Positions 16,979 to 28,542 of a DNA stretch of 64,000 nucleotides are shown here, in pieces (the first letter of the stretch is position 1; each line of letters begins with the position of its first letter). Below the pieces are notes generated by a model. That model worked only from the letters and a program-made list of their open reading frames with translations, searched no databases and had not been told where the DNA came from. Source of the stretch: Salinicoccus hispanicus (GTDB lineage Bacteria; Bacillota; Bacilli; Staphylococcales; Salinicoccaceae); contig NZ_WUUK01000004.1 in assembly GCF_009831115.1 (NCBI RefSeq), positions 186,001 to 250,000 of the forward strand. Direction: 5' to 3'. The translations under genes and the position numbers were made by a program.

Positions 16979-17617
16979 ATGTTCAGCAATATAGCAAAAC
17001 GGTGGCTTTTCTACGTAGTCGGGCTGGTCATTCTCGCACTCGGCATATCCATGACCATAAAAGGTCGGCTTCTCGGGCTGGGATCATGGGACGTCCTGCA
17101 CTATGGTCTATGGCAGACTTTCGGTCTGACAATCGGCAGCTGGGCAATTATTGCGGGTGCTTCCATCGTCCTATTCACTGCCATAGTAACCCGCCGCCTT
17201 CCTAAAATAGGTGTCTATATCAATATGGTAGCTGTTGGGCTATTCATTGATGTGTTCAACTGGCTCATCCCGGAATTTGAAGGATGGACCCAACACATCA
17301 TCATTTTCGCAATCGGTCTCATTGTCATGGCTTTTGGCGTGGCTTTCTATATTACTCCGAACCTTGGGGCGGGCCCGCGCGATACATTGATGTTGCTGCT
17401 GGTTGAAAAATTCGGATTGAAATTATCGATGGCAAGGAATATTATGGAGCTTGGCGCTGCTGTGGCAGGTTTTCTACTTGGTGGTCCAGTATTCATCGGT
17501 ACACTCATCATCATTTTGTCTCTGGGCAAGCTTATCGAAGTATGGCTTCCCTTCACACGCCGTCTGCTCGTCAGCTTTCTGGGCGGGGAAGATAAGGAAA
17601 TCATCAAGATAATATAG
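16979..17617 (+). CDS. YczE/YitT-family integral membrane protein
   Basis: The 212-residue protein has about five to six membrane segments. It shows the features of the YczE group: an N-terminal GISMTIKGRLLGLGSWDVLHYGL segment and its internal echo ITPNLGAGPRDTLMLLL, which suggests an internal repeat. Members are predicted transport or regulatory membrane proteins of uncertain role. A good AGGAGG-like site (GGGGAGG) precedes the ATG. It is followed after 34 bases by the purine permease and is probably co-transcribed with it. Confidence 0.8.
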   Translation: MFSNIAKRWLFYVVGLVILALGISMTIKGRLLGLGSWDVLHYGLWQTFGLTIGSWAIIAGASIVLFTAIVTRRLPKIGVYINMVAVGLFIDVFNWLIPEFEGWTQHIIIFAIGLIVMAFGVAFYITPNLGAGPRDTLMLLLVEKFGLKLSMARNIMELGAAVAGFLLGGPVFIGTLIIILSLGKLIEVWLPFTRRLLVSFLGGEDKEIIKII

Positions 17618-17651
17618 TTGTAAACAATCTGATCAAAGAATGGAGTAGGTT

Positions 17652-18986
17652 ATGAAAAAGTTTTTTGACTTCGAAGGAAATGGCACAAACTACCGGCGTG
17701 AAATACTCGGAGGGTTGACGACTTTCCTATCCATGGCATACATACTCGCTGTCAATCCATCCATACTATCCCTCCAGGGTGTTGAAGGCATACCGGAGTC
17801 CATGCGCATGGACATGGGTGCGGTGTTTGTCGCTACAGCACTTGCAGCATTCATCGGTTGTCTTGTAATGGGACTGTACGCAAAATATCCAATTGCCCTC
17901 GCCCCAGGAATGGGTCTGAACGCATTCTTTGCTTTCACAGTCGTACTGACAATGGGCATACCTTGGCAGACCGCATTGACAGGTGTTCTATTTTCCGGAG
18001 TGATTTTCGCATTGCTCACCATCAGCGGAGTCAGGGAATACATCATCAACTCCATTCCAATGGAAATGAAGATGGCAGTCAGCGCCGGTATCGGCTTCTT
18101 CATCACTTTCGTTGGACTGCAGGGAGCAGGCATCATAGTGACGGACGAATCGACGCTGGTTGGTCTCGGAGTTCTGCACGATCCTACTGTACTCCTTGCA
18201 GTGGCAGGTCTGGTCATTACAGTCATATTAATGGCAAGAAAGGTGCCGGGTGCCATATTCTTCGGAATGATCATTACAGCCATCATCGGTCTCATGTTCG
18301 GGCTTGTGCCGCTTCCCGAAAGCTTCATCGGTTCAGTGCCGAGCATGGAACCGACCTTCGGGGCAGCATTCGAAGCGTTTTCGAATCCGGCTGAAATATT
18401 CAATATACAGTTTCTGATTGTTGTACTGACTTTCCTGTTTGTCGATTTCTTCGATACTGCAGGTACACTTGTCGGTGTAGCGAGCCAGGCGAATATGATC
18501 AAGGATAACAAGCTTCCAAGAGGCGGACGTGCGTTGCTGTCCGACTCGATTGCAACGATCGCCGGTGCCATCTTCGGTACGTCGACCACGACGTCCTATG
18601 TCGAATCGACAGCGGGTGTGGCAGCAGGGGCAAGAACAGGGTTTGCAAGTGTTGTAACCGGTGTGCTGTTCCTTTTGGCCATATTCCTGTCACCACTCAT
18701 TGTCACTTTCACATCTGAAGTGACGGCACCTGCACTGATCATCGTCGGAACTCTCATGGTTTCAAATCTGGCAAAGGTGAAATGGGATCAGTTTGAAGTT
18801 GCAGTACCTGCATTCCTGACGATGTTCATGATGCCGTTGACCTATAGTATCGCTACAGGGATCGCCATCGGTTTTGTATTCTATCCGATTACAATGATCA
18901 TGGCCGGCAGAAGAAAAGAGATTCATCCGATAATGTACGGGCTCTTCGTCATTTTCATACTGTATTTTGTATTTATGACCGAATAA
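17652..18986 (+). CDS. NCS2-family purine permease (AzgA/PbuG type)
   Basis: This 444-residue membrane protein has about 12-14 segments and probably imports guanine/hypoxanthine or adenine by proton symport. Family signatures: FLSMAYILAVNPSIL at the N terminus, GMGLNAFFAF (~95), the FFDTAGTLVGVA motif (~265) and SDSIATIAGAIFGTSTTTSYVESTAGVAAGARTG-like text spread over ~295-330. An NCS2 permease upstream of the S10 operon also occurs in staphylococci as I recall. There is no purine riboswitch in the 34-base upstream gap. The downstream inverted repeat at 19043-19094 may terminate it. Confidence 0.9.
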   Translation: MKKFFDFEGNGTNYRREILGGLTTFLSMAYILAVNPSILSLQGVEGIPESMRMDMGAVFVATALAAFIGCLVMGLYAKYPIALAPGMGLNAFFAFTVVLTMGIPWQTALTGVLFSGVIFALLTISGVREYIINSIPMEMKMAVSAGIGFFITFVGLQGAGIIVTDESTLVGLGVLHDPTVLLAVAGLVITVILMARKVPGAIFFGMIITAIIGLMFGLVPLPESFIGSVPSMEPTFGAAFEAFSNPAEIFNIQFLIVVLTFLFVDFFDTAGTLVGVASQANMIKDNKLPRGGRALLSDSIATIAGAIFGTSTTTSYVESTAGVAAGARTGFASVVTGVLFLLAIFLSPLIVTFTSEVTAPALIIVGTLMVSNLAKVKWDQFEVAVPAFLTMFMMPLTYSIATGIAIGFVFYPITMIMAGRRKEIHPIMYGLFVIFILYFVFMTE

Positions 18987-18989
18987 ATA

Positions 18990-19018
18990 TTGTAATTTGT
19001 AACTGAATACTATATAAT
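18990..19018 (+). promoter_or_regulatory. Upstream promoter (P1) of the S10 operon
   Basis: TTGTAA at 18990-18995 and TATAAT at 19013-19018 are separated by 17 bases. A transcript from here would run through the inverted repeat at 19043-19094. Confidence 0.6.
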
Positions 19019-19042
19019 TGGACAGCGTATTGGCAGTCCAGC

Positions 19043-19094
19043 CGAAAAGAGTGAAAAAATCTTGCGTTATCTATTGATTTTTTCGCTCTTTTCG
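19043..19094. repeat. 19-bp inverted repeat between the two S10-operon promoters
   Basis: Arms 19043-19061 and 19076-19094 pair over 19 bases with one wobble and a 14-base loop. The right arm covers most of the P2 -35 element and spacer. In RNA from the permease or P1 it would form a long, A/U-rich stem and may act as terminator, attenuator or processing site. Confidence 0.75.
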
Positions 19095-19102
19095 TGTAAT
19101 AT
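19074..19102 (+). promoter_or_regulatory. Main promoter (P2) of the S10 operon
   Basis: TTGATT at 19074-19079 and TAATAT at 19097-19102 are 17 bases apart. Transcription would start near 19109, giving a leader of about 190 bases before rpsJ. Confidence 0.7.
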
Positions 19103-19108
19103 ATCTAA

Positions 19109-19607
<499 letters not shown>

Positions 19608-19632
19608 ATTATAGCAGGAGGTGCGACTTTCG

Positions 19633-20295
19633 ATGACCAAAGGAATCTTAGGTAGAAAAGTGGGAATGACTCAAGTTTTCGGAGAAAACGGCGAGCTTAT
19701 TCCAGTAACTGTAGTTGAAGCAGCAGGTAACGTAGTGCTGCAGAAGAAAACGGAAGAAACTGATGGATACAGTGCAGTACAAATCGGTTTCGACGACAAG
19801 CGTGAGTTCTTCGCAGGTGCGAGAACAAACAAATATGCAAACAAGGCTGAAACTGGACATGCTAAAGCATCCGGTAAAGCTCCTAAGCGCTTCGTACGCG
19901 AATTCAAAAATCTCACAGCAGATGAATTCGAAGTCGGTCAAGAAGTCACTGTAGATACATTTGAAGCAGGCGACTTGGTAGACGTGACAGCAACATCCAA
20001 AGGTAAAGGTTTCCAGGGTGCGATCAAGCGTCACAACCAGAGCCGCGGACCTATGTCCCACGGTTCCCGTTACCACAGAAGACCTGGTTCAATGGGACAG
20101 GGTGCTGACCCATCACGCGTATTCAAAGGCAAAGCATTGCCAGGACGCATGGGCGGAGAAACTGTTACACTGCAGAATCTTGAAATCGTCAAAGTGGACG
20201 CAGAACGCAACGTTATTCTCGTAAAAGGCAACGTGCCTGGTCCACGTAAAGGATATGTAAAAATCGCAACAGCAATCAAAAAAGGTGTTAAATAA
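19633..20295 (+). CDS. rplC: 50S ribosomal protein L3
   Basis: The protein of ~220 residues starts [16 protein letters not shown] and carries the long central loop that reaches the peptidyl-transferase centre ([20 protein letters not shown], residues ~135-155). The ATG at 19633 follows AGGAGGT by about eleven bases; a GTG at 19621 overlaps that site and is unlikely. Second gene of the S10 operon. Confidence 0.97.
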   Translation: MTKGILGRKVGMTQVFGENGELIPVTVVEAAGNVVLQKKTEETDGYSAVQIGFDDKREFFAGARTNKYANKAETGHAKASGKAPKRFVREFKNLTADEFEVGQEVTVDTFEAGDLVDVTATSKGKGFQGAIKRHNQSRGPMSHGSRYHRRPGSMGQGADPSRVFKGKALPGRMGGETVTLQNLEIVKVDAERNVILVKGNVPGPRKGYVKIATAIKKGVK

Positions 20296-20325
20296 TAGTA
20301 ATTTAGGAAGGGAGGATTTAACACA

Positions 20326-20949
20326 ATGGCAAGTATAGATGTATTAACTAAAGAAGGAAGCAAAGTTAATTCTATAGAACTTAACCAGGAGATTTTCGGT
20401 ATTGAACCAAACCAGCATGTGCTGTTTGAAGCAGTGAATCTGCAACGCGCGTCACTTCGCCGCGGCACTCACTCAGTCAAGAACCGTTCCGCAGTCAGCG
20501 GTGGTGGTAAGAAACCATTCAGACAAAAAGGAACAGGTAATGCACGTCAAGGTACAATCCGTGCGCCTCACTACCGTGGGGGTGGAGTAGTATTCGGCCC
20601 TACGCCAAGAAGCTACTCTTACAAAATGCCTAGAAAAATGCGCCGTCTGGCTCTTCGCTCAGCGCTGTCCGCAAAAGTTAATGAAGAAGCATTGACTGTT
20701 GTCGACAACCTGTCACTTGATACACCGAAGACAAAAGACTTCTTGGCAATTCTTGAAAATCTGGATGCAAACAGAAAAGTACTTCTTGTACTTGAAGGCG
20801 AAGATGTAAACGTCGAACTTTCATCCCGCAATCTGCAAGGCGTTACAGTATTGACGCCAGAGCAGCTCAACGTACTCGATATCCTTTCTGCGAACCGTGT
20901 TATTTTCACTGAAGGTGCAATCAATAAAGCAGAGGAGGTGCTTCTGTAA
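20326..20949 (+). CDS. rplD: 50S ribosomal protein L4
   Basis: The 207-residue protein includes the exit-tunnel loop [18 protein letters not shown] (~residues 63-81) and the [13 protein letters not shown] segment. In E. coli L4 also represses its own operon through the S10 leader; whether that applies here is unknown. It overlaps rplW by one base (TAATG). Confidence 0.97.
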   Translation: MASIDVLTKEGSKVNSIELNQEIFGIEPNQHVLFEAVNLQRASLRRGTHSVKNRSAVSGGGKKPFRQKGTGNARQGTIRAPHYRGGGVVFGPTPRSYSYKMPRKMRRLALRSALSAKVNEEALTVVDNLSLDTPKTKDFLAILENLDANRKVLLVLEGEDVNVELSSRNLQGVTVLTPEQLNVLDILSANRVIFTEGAINKAEEVLL

Positions 20950-21221
20950 TGGATGCACGCGATATCATTAAACGCCCGGTAATCACTGAGCGTTCTGCTG
21001 ACTTGATGTCCATGGACAAATACACTTTTGACGTGGATGTAAAAGCAAACAAAACACAAGTTAAATATGCAGTTGAAAAGATCTTTGATGTTAAAGTCGA
21101 TAAAGTGAACATAATGAACTACAAGCCGAAGAAAAAACGTATGGGACGTTATAGCGGCTATACAAGAAAGAGAAGAAAAGCAATAGTGACGCTTAAAGAA
21201 GGCACTATTGAAATATTCTAA
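20949..21221 (+). CDS. rplW: 50S ribosomal protein L23
   Basis: The protein of 90 residues starts [20 protein letters not shown] and has the [22 protein letters not shown] loop, matching L23. L23 lines the exit of the peptide tunnel and docks trigger factor and SRP. It is translationally coupled to rplD. Confidence 0.97.
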   Translation: MDARDIIKRPVITERSADLMSMDKYTFDVDVKANKTQVKYAVEKIFDVKVDKVNIMNYKPKKKRMGRYSGYTRKRRKAIVTLKEGTIEIF

Positions 21222-21252
21222 TCAATAATTACCAATAAGGAGGTAAAACGAG

Positions 21253-22092
21253 ATGGCGATTAAAAAATATAAGCCGACCACCAATGCTCGTCGTAATATG
21301 ACTGGCTCTGACTTCTCCGAGATCACATCAACGACGCCAGAACGGTCACTATTACAGCCGCTTCCGAAAAAAGCGGGGCGTAACAACCAAGGTAGAATCA
21401 CAGTACGTCACAAAGGTGGCGGACACAAACGTCAATACAGAGTAATCGACTTCAAGCGTATTAAAGATGGTGTACCAGGTCGTGTCACTCAGATTGAATA
21501 TGATCCAAACCGTTCAGCGAACATCGCGCTGGTTGTATATGCAGACGGTGTGAAAAGTTACATCATTGCACCTAAAGGTGTAACAGTAGGGCACGAAATT
21601 ATGAGTGGCCCAGAAGCAGATATCAAAGTTGGTAATGCACTGGCACTTACTGATATTCCTGTAGGTACAACAATCCACAATATTGAACTTAAACCAGGTA
21701 AAGGCGGCCAGCTGGTAAGATCAGCAGGAGCAAGCGCCCAGGTTCTCGGTAAAGAAGGTAAATATGTTCTTGTCAGACTACGTTCCGGCGAAGTACGTAT
21801 GATCCTTGCAACTTGCCGCGCAACAGTCGGTTCCGTCGGTAACGAACAGCACGAACTTATCAATATTGGTAAGGCTGGTCGTTCAAGATGGAAGAGACAA
21901 CGCCCTACAGTCCGTGGTTCTGTTATGAACCCTAACGACCACCCACACGGTGGTGGTGAAGGCCGTGCACCAATCGGACGTCCATCACCAATGTCTCCTT
22001 GGGGTAAACCAACCCTTGGTAAGAAGACACGTAAAGGCAAGAACCGTTCTGATAAGCTCATCGTAAGAGGACGTAAGAAGAAGAAGAAATAA
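21253..22092 (+). CDS. rplB: 50S ribosomal protein L2
   Basis: The 279-residue protein is conserved along its whole length, with [21 protein letters not shown] near residue 50 and the C-terminal [22 protein letters not shown] segment (~220-245) that includes the histidine important for peptidyl transfer. It ends in a basic tail. Confidence 0.98.
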   Translation: MAIKKYKPTTNARRNMTGSDFSEITSTTPERSLLQPLPKKAGRNNQGRITVRHKGGGHKRQYRVIDFKRIKDGVPGRVTQIEYDPNRSANIALVVYADGVKSYIIAPKGVTVGHEIMSGPEADIKVGNALALTDIPVGTTIHNIELKPGKGGQLVRSAGASAQVLGKEGKYVLVRLRSGEVRMILATCRATVGSVGNEQHELINIGKAGRSRWKRQRPTVRGSVMNPNDHPHGGGEGRAPIGRPSPMSPWGKPTLGKKTRKGKNRSDKLIVRGRKKKKK

Positions 22093-22152
22093 TGAAACCA
22101 AAGTAGTGTGCGGATAATTCATCCGCACGCATTATTGGAAGGAGGCGCCAAA

Positions 22153-22431
22153 ATGGCTCGCAGTCTTAAAAAAGGACCTTTTGTTGACGATCACCTCATG
22201 AACAAGGTGGAAAAACTCAACGAAGATAACAAAAAAAGTGTAATCAAAACATGGTCACGTCGCTCTACAATCTTCCCTAACTTCATCGGTCATACAATCG
22301 CTGTATATGATGGACGCAAACATGTACCGGTATATGTCACTGAAGATATGGTCGGCCACAAGCTTGGAGAATTCGCTCCAACTAGAACGTTCAAAGGCCA
22401 CGGAAACGACGACAAGAAAACAAGACGATAA
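22153..22431 (+). CDS. rpsS: 30S ribosomal protein S19
   Basis: The protein of 92 residues starts [19 protein letters not shown]. The ATG at 22153 follows GGAGGCGCC; the open frame runs back to 22108 but that part is intergenic. S19 forms the 30S head with S13 and contacts the A-site tRNA region. Confidence 0.97.
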   Translation: MARSLKKGPFVDDHLMNKVEKLNEDNKKSVIKTWSRRSTIFPNFIGHTIAVYDGRKHVPVYVTEDMVGHKLGEFAPTRTFKGHGNDDKKTRR

Positions 22432-22462
22432 GGTATAAGACGGAATAAAGGAGGAACGAAAG

Positions 22463-22846
22463 ATGCAAGCGAAAGCAGTTGCAAAAACAGTTAGAATTGC
22501 TCCCCGCAAAGCGAGAATGGTTCTTGACCTCATTCGCGGCAAAGAAGTCGGTGAAGCGATTGCAATTCTTAAACTAACAAACAAAAGAACTTCGCCAGTA
22601 GTTGAAAAGCTGCTCAAATCAGCAGTAGCGAATGCTGAGCACAACTACGACATGGACATCGAAAGCCTATATGTTTCTGAAGCATATGCCAATGAAGGTC
22701 CAACATTGAAACGTTTCCGTCCACGTGCACAAGGCCGTGCGACTAAGATCAACAAACGTACAAGTCATATCACTATTGTTGTTTCAGAACCTTCAACTGA
22801 AGACGTTCAGGAAACAGAAGAAACAAAAGTAGAAGAGAACGCATAA
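22463..22846 (+). CDS. rplV: 50S ribosomal protein L22
   Basis: The 127-residue protein has the L22 core ([23 protein letters not shown]) and the tunnel hairpin [15 protein letters not shown] (~85-100). An acidic C-terminal extension of about 15 residues ([15 protein letters not shown]) goes beyond the usual end, in line with staphylococcal or salt-tolerant relatives. Confidence 0.97.
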   Translation: MQAKAVAKTVRIAPRKARMVLDLIRGKEVGEAIAILKLTNKRTSPVVEKLLKSAVANAEHNYDMDIESLYVSEAYANEGPTLKRFRPRAQGRATKINKRTSHITIVVSEPSTEDVQETEETKVEENA

Positions 22847-22868
22847 CAACCACAAGGAGGGAATTAAT

Positions 22869-23513
22869 TTGGGTCAGAAGATAAATCCTATTGGACTTCG
22901 TACTGGTATCATCCGTGATTGGGAGGCTAAGTGGTACGCAGAGAAAGACTTTGCAGACCTGCTGCACGAAGACCTCAAAATTCGTGAATATATCGAAAAA
23001 AATCTTAAAGATGCAGCTGTTTCAAAAGTTGAAATCGAACGCGCTGCAAACCGTGTAAATCTTGCGCTTCACACTGGCAAGCCTGGTATGGTCATCGGTA
23101 AAGGCGGTAGCGAGATTGACAAGCTGCGTACTGCACTGACAAATATCACAGGCAAGAAAATCCACATTAATGTTGTAGAAGTTAAGAAAGTTGATATGGA
23201 TGCAAAGCTTGTTGCTGAAAATATTGCACGCCAACTTGAAAACCGTGTATCTTTCCGTAGAGCACAAAAACAAGTACTACAAAGAGCGATGAAAGCTGGA
23301 GCTAAAGGTATTAAAACACAAGTTTCAGGTCGTCTCGGTGGCGCAGATATCGCACGTTCTGAAGGATACAGCGAAGGAACAGTTCCACTGCATACTCTTC
23401 GTGCAGACATAGATTATGCACATGAAGAGGCAGATACAACATACGGTAAACTCGGTGTTAAAGTATGGATCTACCGTGGAGAAGTTCTTCCTGTCAAGAA
23501 TGACAAAAAGTAA
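22869..23513 (+). CDS. rpsC: 30S ribosomal protein S3
   Basis: The 214-residue protein has the opening [21 protein letters not shown] and a KH domain with [13 protein letters not shown] (~75-87). It lies at the mRNA entry of the 30S subunit. The start codon is TTG at 22869 after AAGGAGGG, a rare start that is seen again for rpsI in this window. Confidence 0.96.
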   Translation: MGQKINPIGLRTGIIRDWEAKWYAEKDFADLLHEDLKIREYIEKNLKDAAVSKVEIERAANRVNLALHTGKPGMVIGKGGSEIDKLRTALTNITGKKIHINVVEVKKVDMDAKLVAENIARQLENRVSFRRAQKQVLQRAMKAGAKGIKTQVSGRLGGADIARSEGYSEGTVPLHTLRADIDYAHEEADTTYGKLGVKVWIYRGEVLPVKNDKK

Positions 23514-23528
23514 AGGAGGAAAATAACA

Positions 23529-23963
23529 ATGCTATTACCTAAAAGAGTAAAATACCGTCGTCAACACCGTCCAGATACTAAAGGACGCGCAAAAGGCGGA
23601 ACTGAAGTAAGTTTCGGTGAATACGGACTGCAGGCAACAACTACAGCCTGGGTCACTTCCAGACAGATTGAAGCTGCACGTATCGCAATGACTCGTTATA
23701 TGAAGCGTGGCGGTAAAGTATGGATCAGTATTTTCCCACACACACCTTACACTAAGAAACCATTGGAAGTACGTATGGGTTCCGGTAAAGGCGCAGTAGA
23801 AGGCTGGATGTCAGTAGTGAAACCAGGCCGTATTATGTTCGAAGTTTCGGGTGTCCCAGAAGAGGTAGCTAGAGAAGCACTTCGTCTCGCGAGCCACAAA
23901 CTTCCAGTAAAAACTAAAATTGTTAAACGTGAAGAATTAGGTGGTGATACGAATGAAAGCTAA
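23529..23963 (+). CDS. rplP: 50S ribosomal protein L16
   Basis: The 144-residue protein starts [14 protein letters not shown] and includes [22 protein letters not shown] (~82-103), typical of L16 near the A-site tRNA elbow. It overlaps rpmC by 11 bases. Confidence 0.98.
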   Translation: MLLPKRVKYRRQHRPDTKGRAKGGTEVSFGEYGLQATTTAWVTSRQIEAARIAMTRYMKRGGKVWISIFPHTPYTKKPLEVRMGSGKGAVEGWMSVVKPGRIMFEVSGVPEEVAREALRLASHKLPVKTKIVKREELGGDTNES

Positions 23964-24162
23964 TGAAATACGTGATCTGACAACTTCTGAAATTGAAAAT
24001 AACGTCAAAGAACTGAAGGAAGAGCTCTTCAACCTACGCTTTCAACTAGCTACTGGTCAGCTAGAGAACACTGCTCGTATCAAAGAGGTTAGAAAAACTA
24101 TCGCGAGAATGAAAACAACTATCCGTGCGAGAGAGCTCGACGAAGCGAAAGCAAGCCAATAA
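23953..24162 (+). CDS. rpmC: 50S ribosomal protein L29
   Basis: The 69-residue two-helix protein starts [21 protein letters not shown]. The ATG at 23953 follows AGGTGGTGA within the end of rplP. L29 sits near the tunnel exit beside L23. Confidence 0.96.
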   Translation: MKANEIRDLTTSEIENNVKELKEELFNLRFQLATGQLENTARIKEVRKTIARMKTTIRARELDEAKASQ

Positions 24163-24183
24163 TATTAAAGGGAGGCTCATACA

Positions 24184-24447
24184 GTGGAAGGTAAAAACGA
24201 ACGTAAAGTTTACCAGGGTCGCGTAGTGTCCGACAAGATGGATAAAACGATCACAGTAGTCGTTGAAACACAAAAAAGACATCCGATCATTGGCAAACGT
24301 GTCAAATACTCTAAAAAATATAAAGCGCATGATGAGCATAATACTGCAAAGACTGGTGACGTAGTAAGAATTGAAGAAACACGTCCACTATCAGCAACGA
24401 AACGTTTCCGTCTCGTGGAAATCGTTGTAGAAGCAGTAGTCATCTAA
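24184..24447 (+). CDS. rpsQ: 30S ribosomal protein S17
   Basis: The 87-residue OB-fold protein contains [19 protein letters not shown] and the C-terminal [18 protein letters not shown]-like end. The start is GTG at 24184 after GGGAGGC. It binds 16S rRNA early in assembly. Confidence 0.97.
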   Translation: MEGKNERKVYQGRVVSDKMDKTITVVVETQKRHPIIGKRVKYSKKYKAHDEHNTAKTGDVVRIEETRPLSATKRFRLVEIVVEAVVI

Positions 24448-24461
24448 ACTATCGAGGATAA

Positions 24462-24845
<384 letters not shown>

Positions 24846-24875
24846 TCGACATTTAAACAAGGAGGTGCGATCCCC

Positions 24876-25208
24876 ATGCACGTAAGATCTGGAGACAAAG
24901 TCGTTGTAATCAGCGGTAAAGATAAAGGCAAAGAGGGTACTGTACTCAAAGCAATCCCTGCTAAAAACCGTGTCATCGTCGAAGGCGTCAATATGATGAA
25001 GAAACATCTTAAGCCTTCACAGATGAACCCAGAAGGCGGCATCCTCGAAACAGAGGCGGCTATCCACGTATCCAACGTTATGCACGTTGACCCTGAATCA
25101 GGCGAGCGCACTCGCATCCGTCAGGAACTTAAAGAAGACGGAACTAAAGTGAGAGTAGCTGTAAAATCAGGAAAAGAAATTCCAACTGTAAAATACGAAA
25201 AAAATTAA
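24876..25208 (+). CDS. rplX: 50S ribosomal protein L24
   Basis: The 110-residue protein has the KOW motif [20 protein letters not shown] at residues 6-25 and then [15 protein letters not shown]. It is an assembly initiator for 23S rRNA. A few residues are added at the C terminus compared with the usual ~103. Confidence 0.97.
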   Translation: MHVRSGDKVVVISGKDKGKEGTVLKAIPAKNRVIVEGVNMMKKHLKPSQMNPEGGILETEAAIHVSNVMHVDPESGERTRIRQELKEDGTKVRVAVKSGKEIPTVKYEKN

Positions 25209-25233
25209 TTAGTAATGGAAGGAGGTCCATCCA

Positions 25234-25773
25234 ATGGCACGTTTGAAAGAAAAATACAATGAACAGATCAAAAACGAACTTGTTGGCAAATTCAACTATT
25301 CTTCTGTAATGGAAGTACCAAGAATCGAAAAGATTGTTGTAAACATGGGTGTTGGTGATGCAGTTCAGAACTCTAAAGTTCTCGATACAGCAGTAGAAGA
25401 ACTACAGGCAATTACAGGTCAGAAGCCGGTAATTACTAAAGCTAAAAAATCCATCGCAACTTTCCGACTACGTGAAGGTATGCCAATCGGAGCTAAAGTT
25501 ACACTTCGTGGAGAGAGAATGTATGATTTCCTGGACAAACTGATTTCAGTGTCCCTCCCACGTGTAAGAGACTTCAGAGGTATTTCCAAAAAAGCGTTTG
25601 ATGGACGCGGCAACTATACACTAGGTGTTAAAGAACAGCTTATCTTCCCTGAGATCGATTATGATAAAGTATCCAAAGTAAGAGGCATGGATATTGTTGT
25701 CGTAACGACTGCAAACACAGACGAAGAAGCACGTGAGCTGCTTACACAGTTCGGTATGCCATTTCAAAAGTAA
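25234..25773 (+). CDS. rplE: 50S ribosomal protein L5
   Basis: The 179-residue protein starts [16 protein letters not shown], has [17 protein letters not shown] and the 5S rRNA-binding [13 protein letters not shown], and ends [12 protein letters not shown] as L5 does. It forms the 5S RNP with L18. Confidence 0.98.
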   Translation: MARLKEKYNEQIKNELVGKFNYSSVMEVPRIEKIVVNMGVGDAVQNSKVLDTAVEELQAITGQKPVITKAKKSIATFRLREGMPIGAKVTLRGERMYDFLDKLISVSLPRVRDFRGISKKAFDGRGNYTLGVKEQLIFPEIDYDKVSKVRGMDIVVVTTANTDEEARELLTQFGMPFQK

Positions 25774-25792
25774 GCTATAAGGAGGCGAAATT

Positions 25793-25978
25793 GTGGCTAA
25801 AAAATCAATGATTGCTAAACAGCAAAAGAAACAGAAGTTTGAAGTTAGAGAATACACACGCTGCGAACGTTGCGGAAGACCACACTCAGTCCTTCGCAAA
25901 TTCAAGCTCTGCCGTATATGTTTCCGTGAACTTGCTTACAAAGGTCAGATTCCTGGTGTTAAAAAAGCAAGCTGGTAA
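25793..25978 (+). CDS. rpsN: 30S ribosomal protein S14, zinc-binding type Z
   Basis: The protein of 61 residues contains the zinc ligands in [20 protein letters not shown] (~24-43), which defines the C+ (type Z) S14. Many Firmicutes also have a zinc-independent S14 elsewhere. The start is GTG at 25793 after GGAGGC. Confidence 0.97.
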   Translation: MAKKSMIAKQQKKQKFEVREYTRCERCGRPHSVLRKFKLCRICFRELAYKGQIPGVKKASW

Positions 25979-26008
25979 TCGCCATAAATTGAAAGGAGGC
26001 AATTAGTA

Positions 26009-26407
26009 ATGACAATCTCAGATCCAATTGCAGATATGCTGACTCGCATCAGAAATGCGAATATCGTGAGACATGAAAAACTTGAAATCCCTGCATCCAA
26101 CATCAAAAAGGAAATTGCAGAGATTCTTAAATCAGAAGGTTTTATCAAAAACGTAGAATATATCGAAGACGACAAGCAAGGAGTCATCCGTGTATTCCTC
26201 AAATATGGTAGCAAGAATGAAAGAGTTATCACTGGATTGAAACGTATCTCAAAGCCTGGTCTTAGAGTATACGCTCAAAGAGAAGAGCTTCCAAAAGTCC
26301 TTAATGGTCTTGGCGTTGCACTGATCTCAACATCCGAAGGTGTGCTTACAGATAGAGAAGCACGCAAAAGAAATATCGGCGGGGAAGTTCTCGCATACGT
26401 TTGGTAA
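26009..26407 (+). CDS. rpsH: 30S ribosomal protein S8
   Basis: The 132-residue protein starts [19 protein letters not shown] and ends with the RNA-binding [20 protein letters not shown]-type segment, then VLAYVW. In E. coli S8 represses the spc operon; regulation here is not shown. Confidence 0.98.
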   Translation: MTISDPIADMLTRIRNANIVRHEKLEIPASNIKKEIAEILKSEGFIKNVEYIEDDKQGVIRVFLKYGSKNERVITGLKRISKPGLRVYAQREELPKVLNGLGVALISTSEGVLTDREARKRNIGGEVLAYVW

Positions 26408-26431
26408 TCAATTAACAGGAGGTGCAAATAA

Positions 26432-26968
26432 ATGAGCCGTGTAGGTAAACGTATTATTGAAATACCGAATGATGTTACAGTTGACATCAATGGATCTACT
26501 GTTACTGTTAAAGGTCCCAAAGGTGAACTTGTAAACACATTTAACGAACAGATGACTTACGAAATGGAAGACAATACACTACAGGTCGTAAGACCAAGTG
26601 ATTCCAAAGAACACCGTACAAATCATGGTACAACACGTGCCCTGATCAACAACATGGTTGTTGGTGTATCCGAAGGATTCTTCAAAGAACTTGAGCTTGT
26701 CGGTGTCGGTTACCGTGCGCAGATGCAAGGTAGCAAACTGGTACTCAGTGTTGGACTTTCTCACCCGGTTGAATTCGAACCTTCCGAGGATCTCTCGATT
26801 TCTGTGGATGGCAATACGAACGTCAAGGTTGAAGGCATCAACAAAGAAAGCGTTGGCGCTCTTGCTTCCAAAATCCGTGCCGTACGTCCACCTGAACCTT
26901 ATAAAGGAAAAGGGATCCGTTACAAAGGCGAACTTGTACGCCGCAAAGAAGGAAAAACTGGTAAATAA
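26432..26968 (+). CDS. rplF: 50S ribosomal protein L6
   Basis: The 178-residue protein has two repeats of the L6 fold, starting [12 protein letters not shown] and ending in the conserved [16 protein letters not shown] (~155-170) at the sarcin-ricin loop side. Confidence 0.98.
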   Translation: MSRVGKRIIEIPNDVTVDINGSTVTVKGPKGELVNTFNEQMTYEMEDNTLQVVRPSDSKEHRTNHGTTRALINNMVVGVSEGFFKELELVGVGYRAQMQGSKLVLSVGLSHPVEFEPSEDLSISVDGNTNVKVEGINKESVGALASKIRAVRPPEPYKGKGIRYKGELVRRKEGKTGK

Positions 26969-26993
26969 TTTATAAAGTGAGGAGTGAACATCA

Positions 26994-27356
26994 ATGATCG
27001 CTAAGATTGATAAAAATAAAGTGCGTCAAAAAAGACATCAGCGTGTACGCAGTAGACTTTCTGGCACATCAGAAAGACCACGTCTTAATGTCTATCGCTC
27101 TAACAAGCATATCTATGCTCAGTTGATTGATGACAGCCAAAAAGTAACACTGGCAAGTGCTTCTACACAAGATTCCGATTTCAACAGCAATATCGGATCC
27201 AACGTAGACGCAGCTGCTGAAGTAGGCGCACTGATCGCAAAACGTGCTAAAGACAAAGATATTGAAAGCGTAGTATTCGACCGCGGTGGATATCTATACC
27301 ACGGACGCGTGAAAGCACTCGCAGAGGCTGCTCGCGAAAACGGTCTGCAATTCTAA
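26994..27356 (+). CDS. rplR: 50S ribosomal protein L18
   Basis: The 120-residue protein has a basic N terminus for 5S rRNA and text such as [20 protein letters not shown]; it ends [20 protein letters not shown] followed by ENGLQF. The length is as in the family. Confidence 0.98.
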   Translation: MIAKIDKNKVRQKRHQRVRSRLSGTSERPRLNVYRSNKHIYAQLIDDSQKVTLASASTQDSDFNSNIGSNVDAAAEVGALIAKRAKDKDIESVVFDRGGYLYHGRVKALAEAARENGLQF

Positions 27357-27377
27357 TCGAAGGAGGGAATAACATTT

Positions 27378-27878
27378 ATGGCTCGTAGAGAAGAGAAAGT
27401 ACAGGAATTCGAAGAGCGCGTTGTTACAATCAACCGTATCGCTAAAGTTGTAAAAGGTGGACGTCGTTTCCGTTTCTCTGCACTTGTTGTAGTAGGAGAC
27501 AAAAAAGGACGTGTCGGCTTTGGTACAGGTAAAGCCCAAGAGGTGCCTGAAGCAATCAAAAAAGCTATCGAAGCTGCCAAGAAAGATCTTATCGAAGTAC
27601 CATTGGTAGACGGTACTATTCCACATGAAATCATTGGACGTTTCAGTTCTGGTAGAGTATTCATGAAACCAGCAGCGCCTGGTACAGGAGTTATTGCTGG
27701 TGGACCCGTTCGTGCCGTATTGGAGCTTGCCGGTGTTTCCGACATCCTGAGTAAGTCACTGGGTGCAAACACACCTATCAACGTGGTACGTGCAACAATG
27801 ACAGGTCTTACTGAGCTCAAGAGCGCAGAAGAAGTCGCTAAATTGCGTGGCAAATCAGTAGAAGAGCTACAAAATTAA
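27378..27878 (+). CDS. rpsE: 30S ribosomal protein S5
   Basis: The 166-residue protein carries [18 protein letters not shown]-like text (here [10 protein letters not shown] at ~11) in the double-stranded RNA-binding domain, then [20 protein letters not shown]5 is important for decoding fidelity and mRNA unwinding. Confidence 0.98.
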   Translation: MARREEKVQEFEERVVTINRIAKVVKGGRRFRFSALVVVGDKKGRVGFGTGKAQEVPEAIKKAIEAAKKDLIEVPLVDGTIPHEIIGRFSSGRVFMKPAAPGTGVIAGGPVRAVLELAGVSDILSKSLGANTPINVVRATMTGLTELKSAEEVAKLRGKSVEELQN

Positions 27879-27894
27879 GGAGGGATTTACAGAC

Positions 27895-28074
27895 ATGGCT
27901 AAAATTAAAATAACCCTCAAAAAAAGCTTGATCGGGAAGCCTGAAACTCAAAGAAGAACAGTTGCTTCTCTAGGACTGAGAAAGCTTCAGCACAGTGTTG
28001 AGCTTGAAGACACACCTCAGCTCAGAGGTCAGGTTGCTAAAATCAGCCACTTAGTTTCAGTTGAAGAAAATTAA
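27895..28074 (+). CDS. rpmD: 50S ribosomal protein L30
   Basis: A 59-residue protein found by reading the gap between rpsE and rplO. It starts [20 protein letters not shown] and continues [17 protein letters not shown], matching bacterial L30. The ribosome binding site AAGGAGGG precedes the ATG. Confidence 0.96.
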   Translation: MAKIKITLKKSLIGKPETQRRTVASLGLRKLQHSVELEDTPQLRGQVAKISHLVSVEEN

Positions 28075-28101
28075 TGATATTATGATATAGGAGGTGCGAA
28101 G

Positions 28102-28542
28102 ATGAAATTACATGAGATGAAACCAGTAGAAGGTGCTCGCAAAAACCGTAATCGTGTAGGTCGTGGTATGTCTTCTGGTAATGGTAAGACTTCTGCACGC
28201 GGTCATAATGGTCAGAATTCACGTTCCGGTGGTGGAGTGAGACCAACTTTTGAAGGTGGACAGCTCCCACTATTCCGTCGTATTCCAAAACGTGGATTTA
28301 CGAACATTAACCGTAAAGAATATGCAGTGCTTAACCTGAGCGATTTGAATCGTTTCGAAGATGGTACTGAAGTTACACCTGAAATGCTGAAAGAAAATGG
28401 TATTGTTAAGAATGAAAAATCTGGTATCAAAGTATTAGGCAATGGTACTCTTGAGAAGAAATTAACAATCAAAGCTCATAAGTTTTCAAGTTCAGCTGTC
28501 AAAGCAATTGAGGAACAGGGCGGAAGCTACGAGGTGATCTAA
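28102..28542 (+). CDS. rplO: 50S ribosomal protein L15
   Basis: The 146-residue protein has the Gly/Arg-rich N-terminal tail [20 protein letters not shown] and the [15 protein letters not shown] motif (~54-68). Its stop overlaps the secY start (TAATG), so the two are coupled. Confidence 0.98.
   Translation: MKLHEMKPVEGARKNRNRVGRGMSSGNGKTSARGHNGQNSRSGGGVRPTFEGGQLPLFRRIPKRGFTNINRKEYAVLNLSDLNRFEDGTEVTPEMLKENGIVKNEKSGIKVLGNGTLEKKLTIKAHKFSSSAVKAIEEQGGSYEVI

Noticed and set aside
17690-18589. 299-codon open frame on the minus strand
   Set aside because: It lies entirely antisense to the NCS2 permease gene, has no ribosome binding site, and its translation has the Pro/Ser/Thr-rich look of a reverse-frame artefact.
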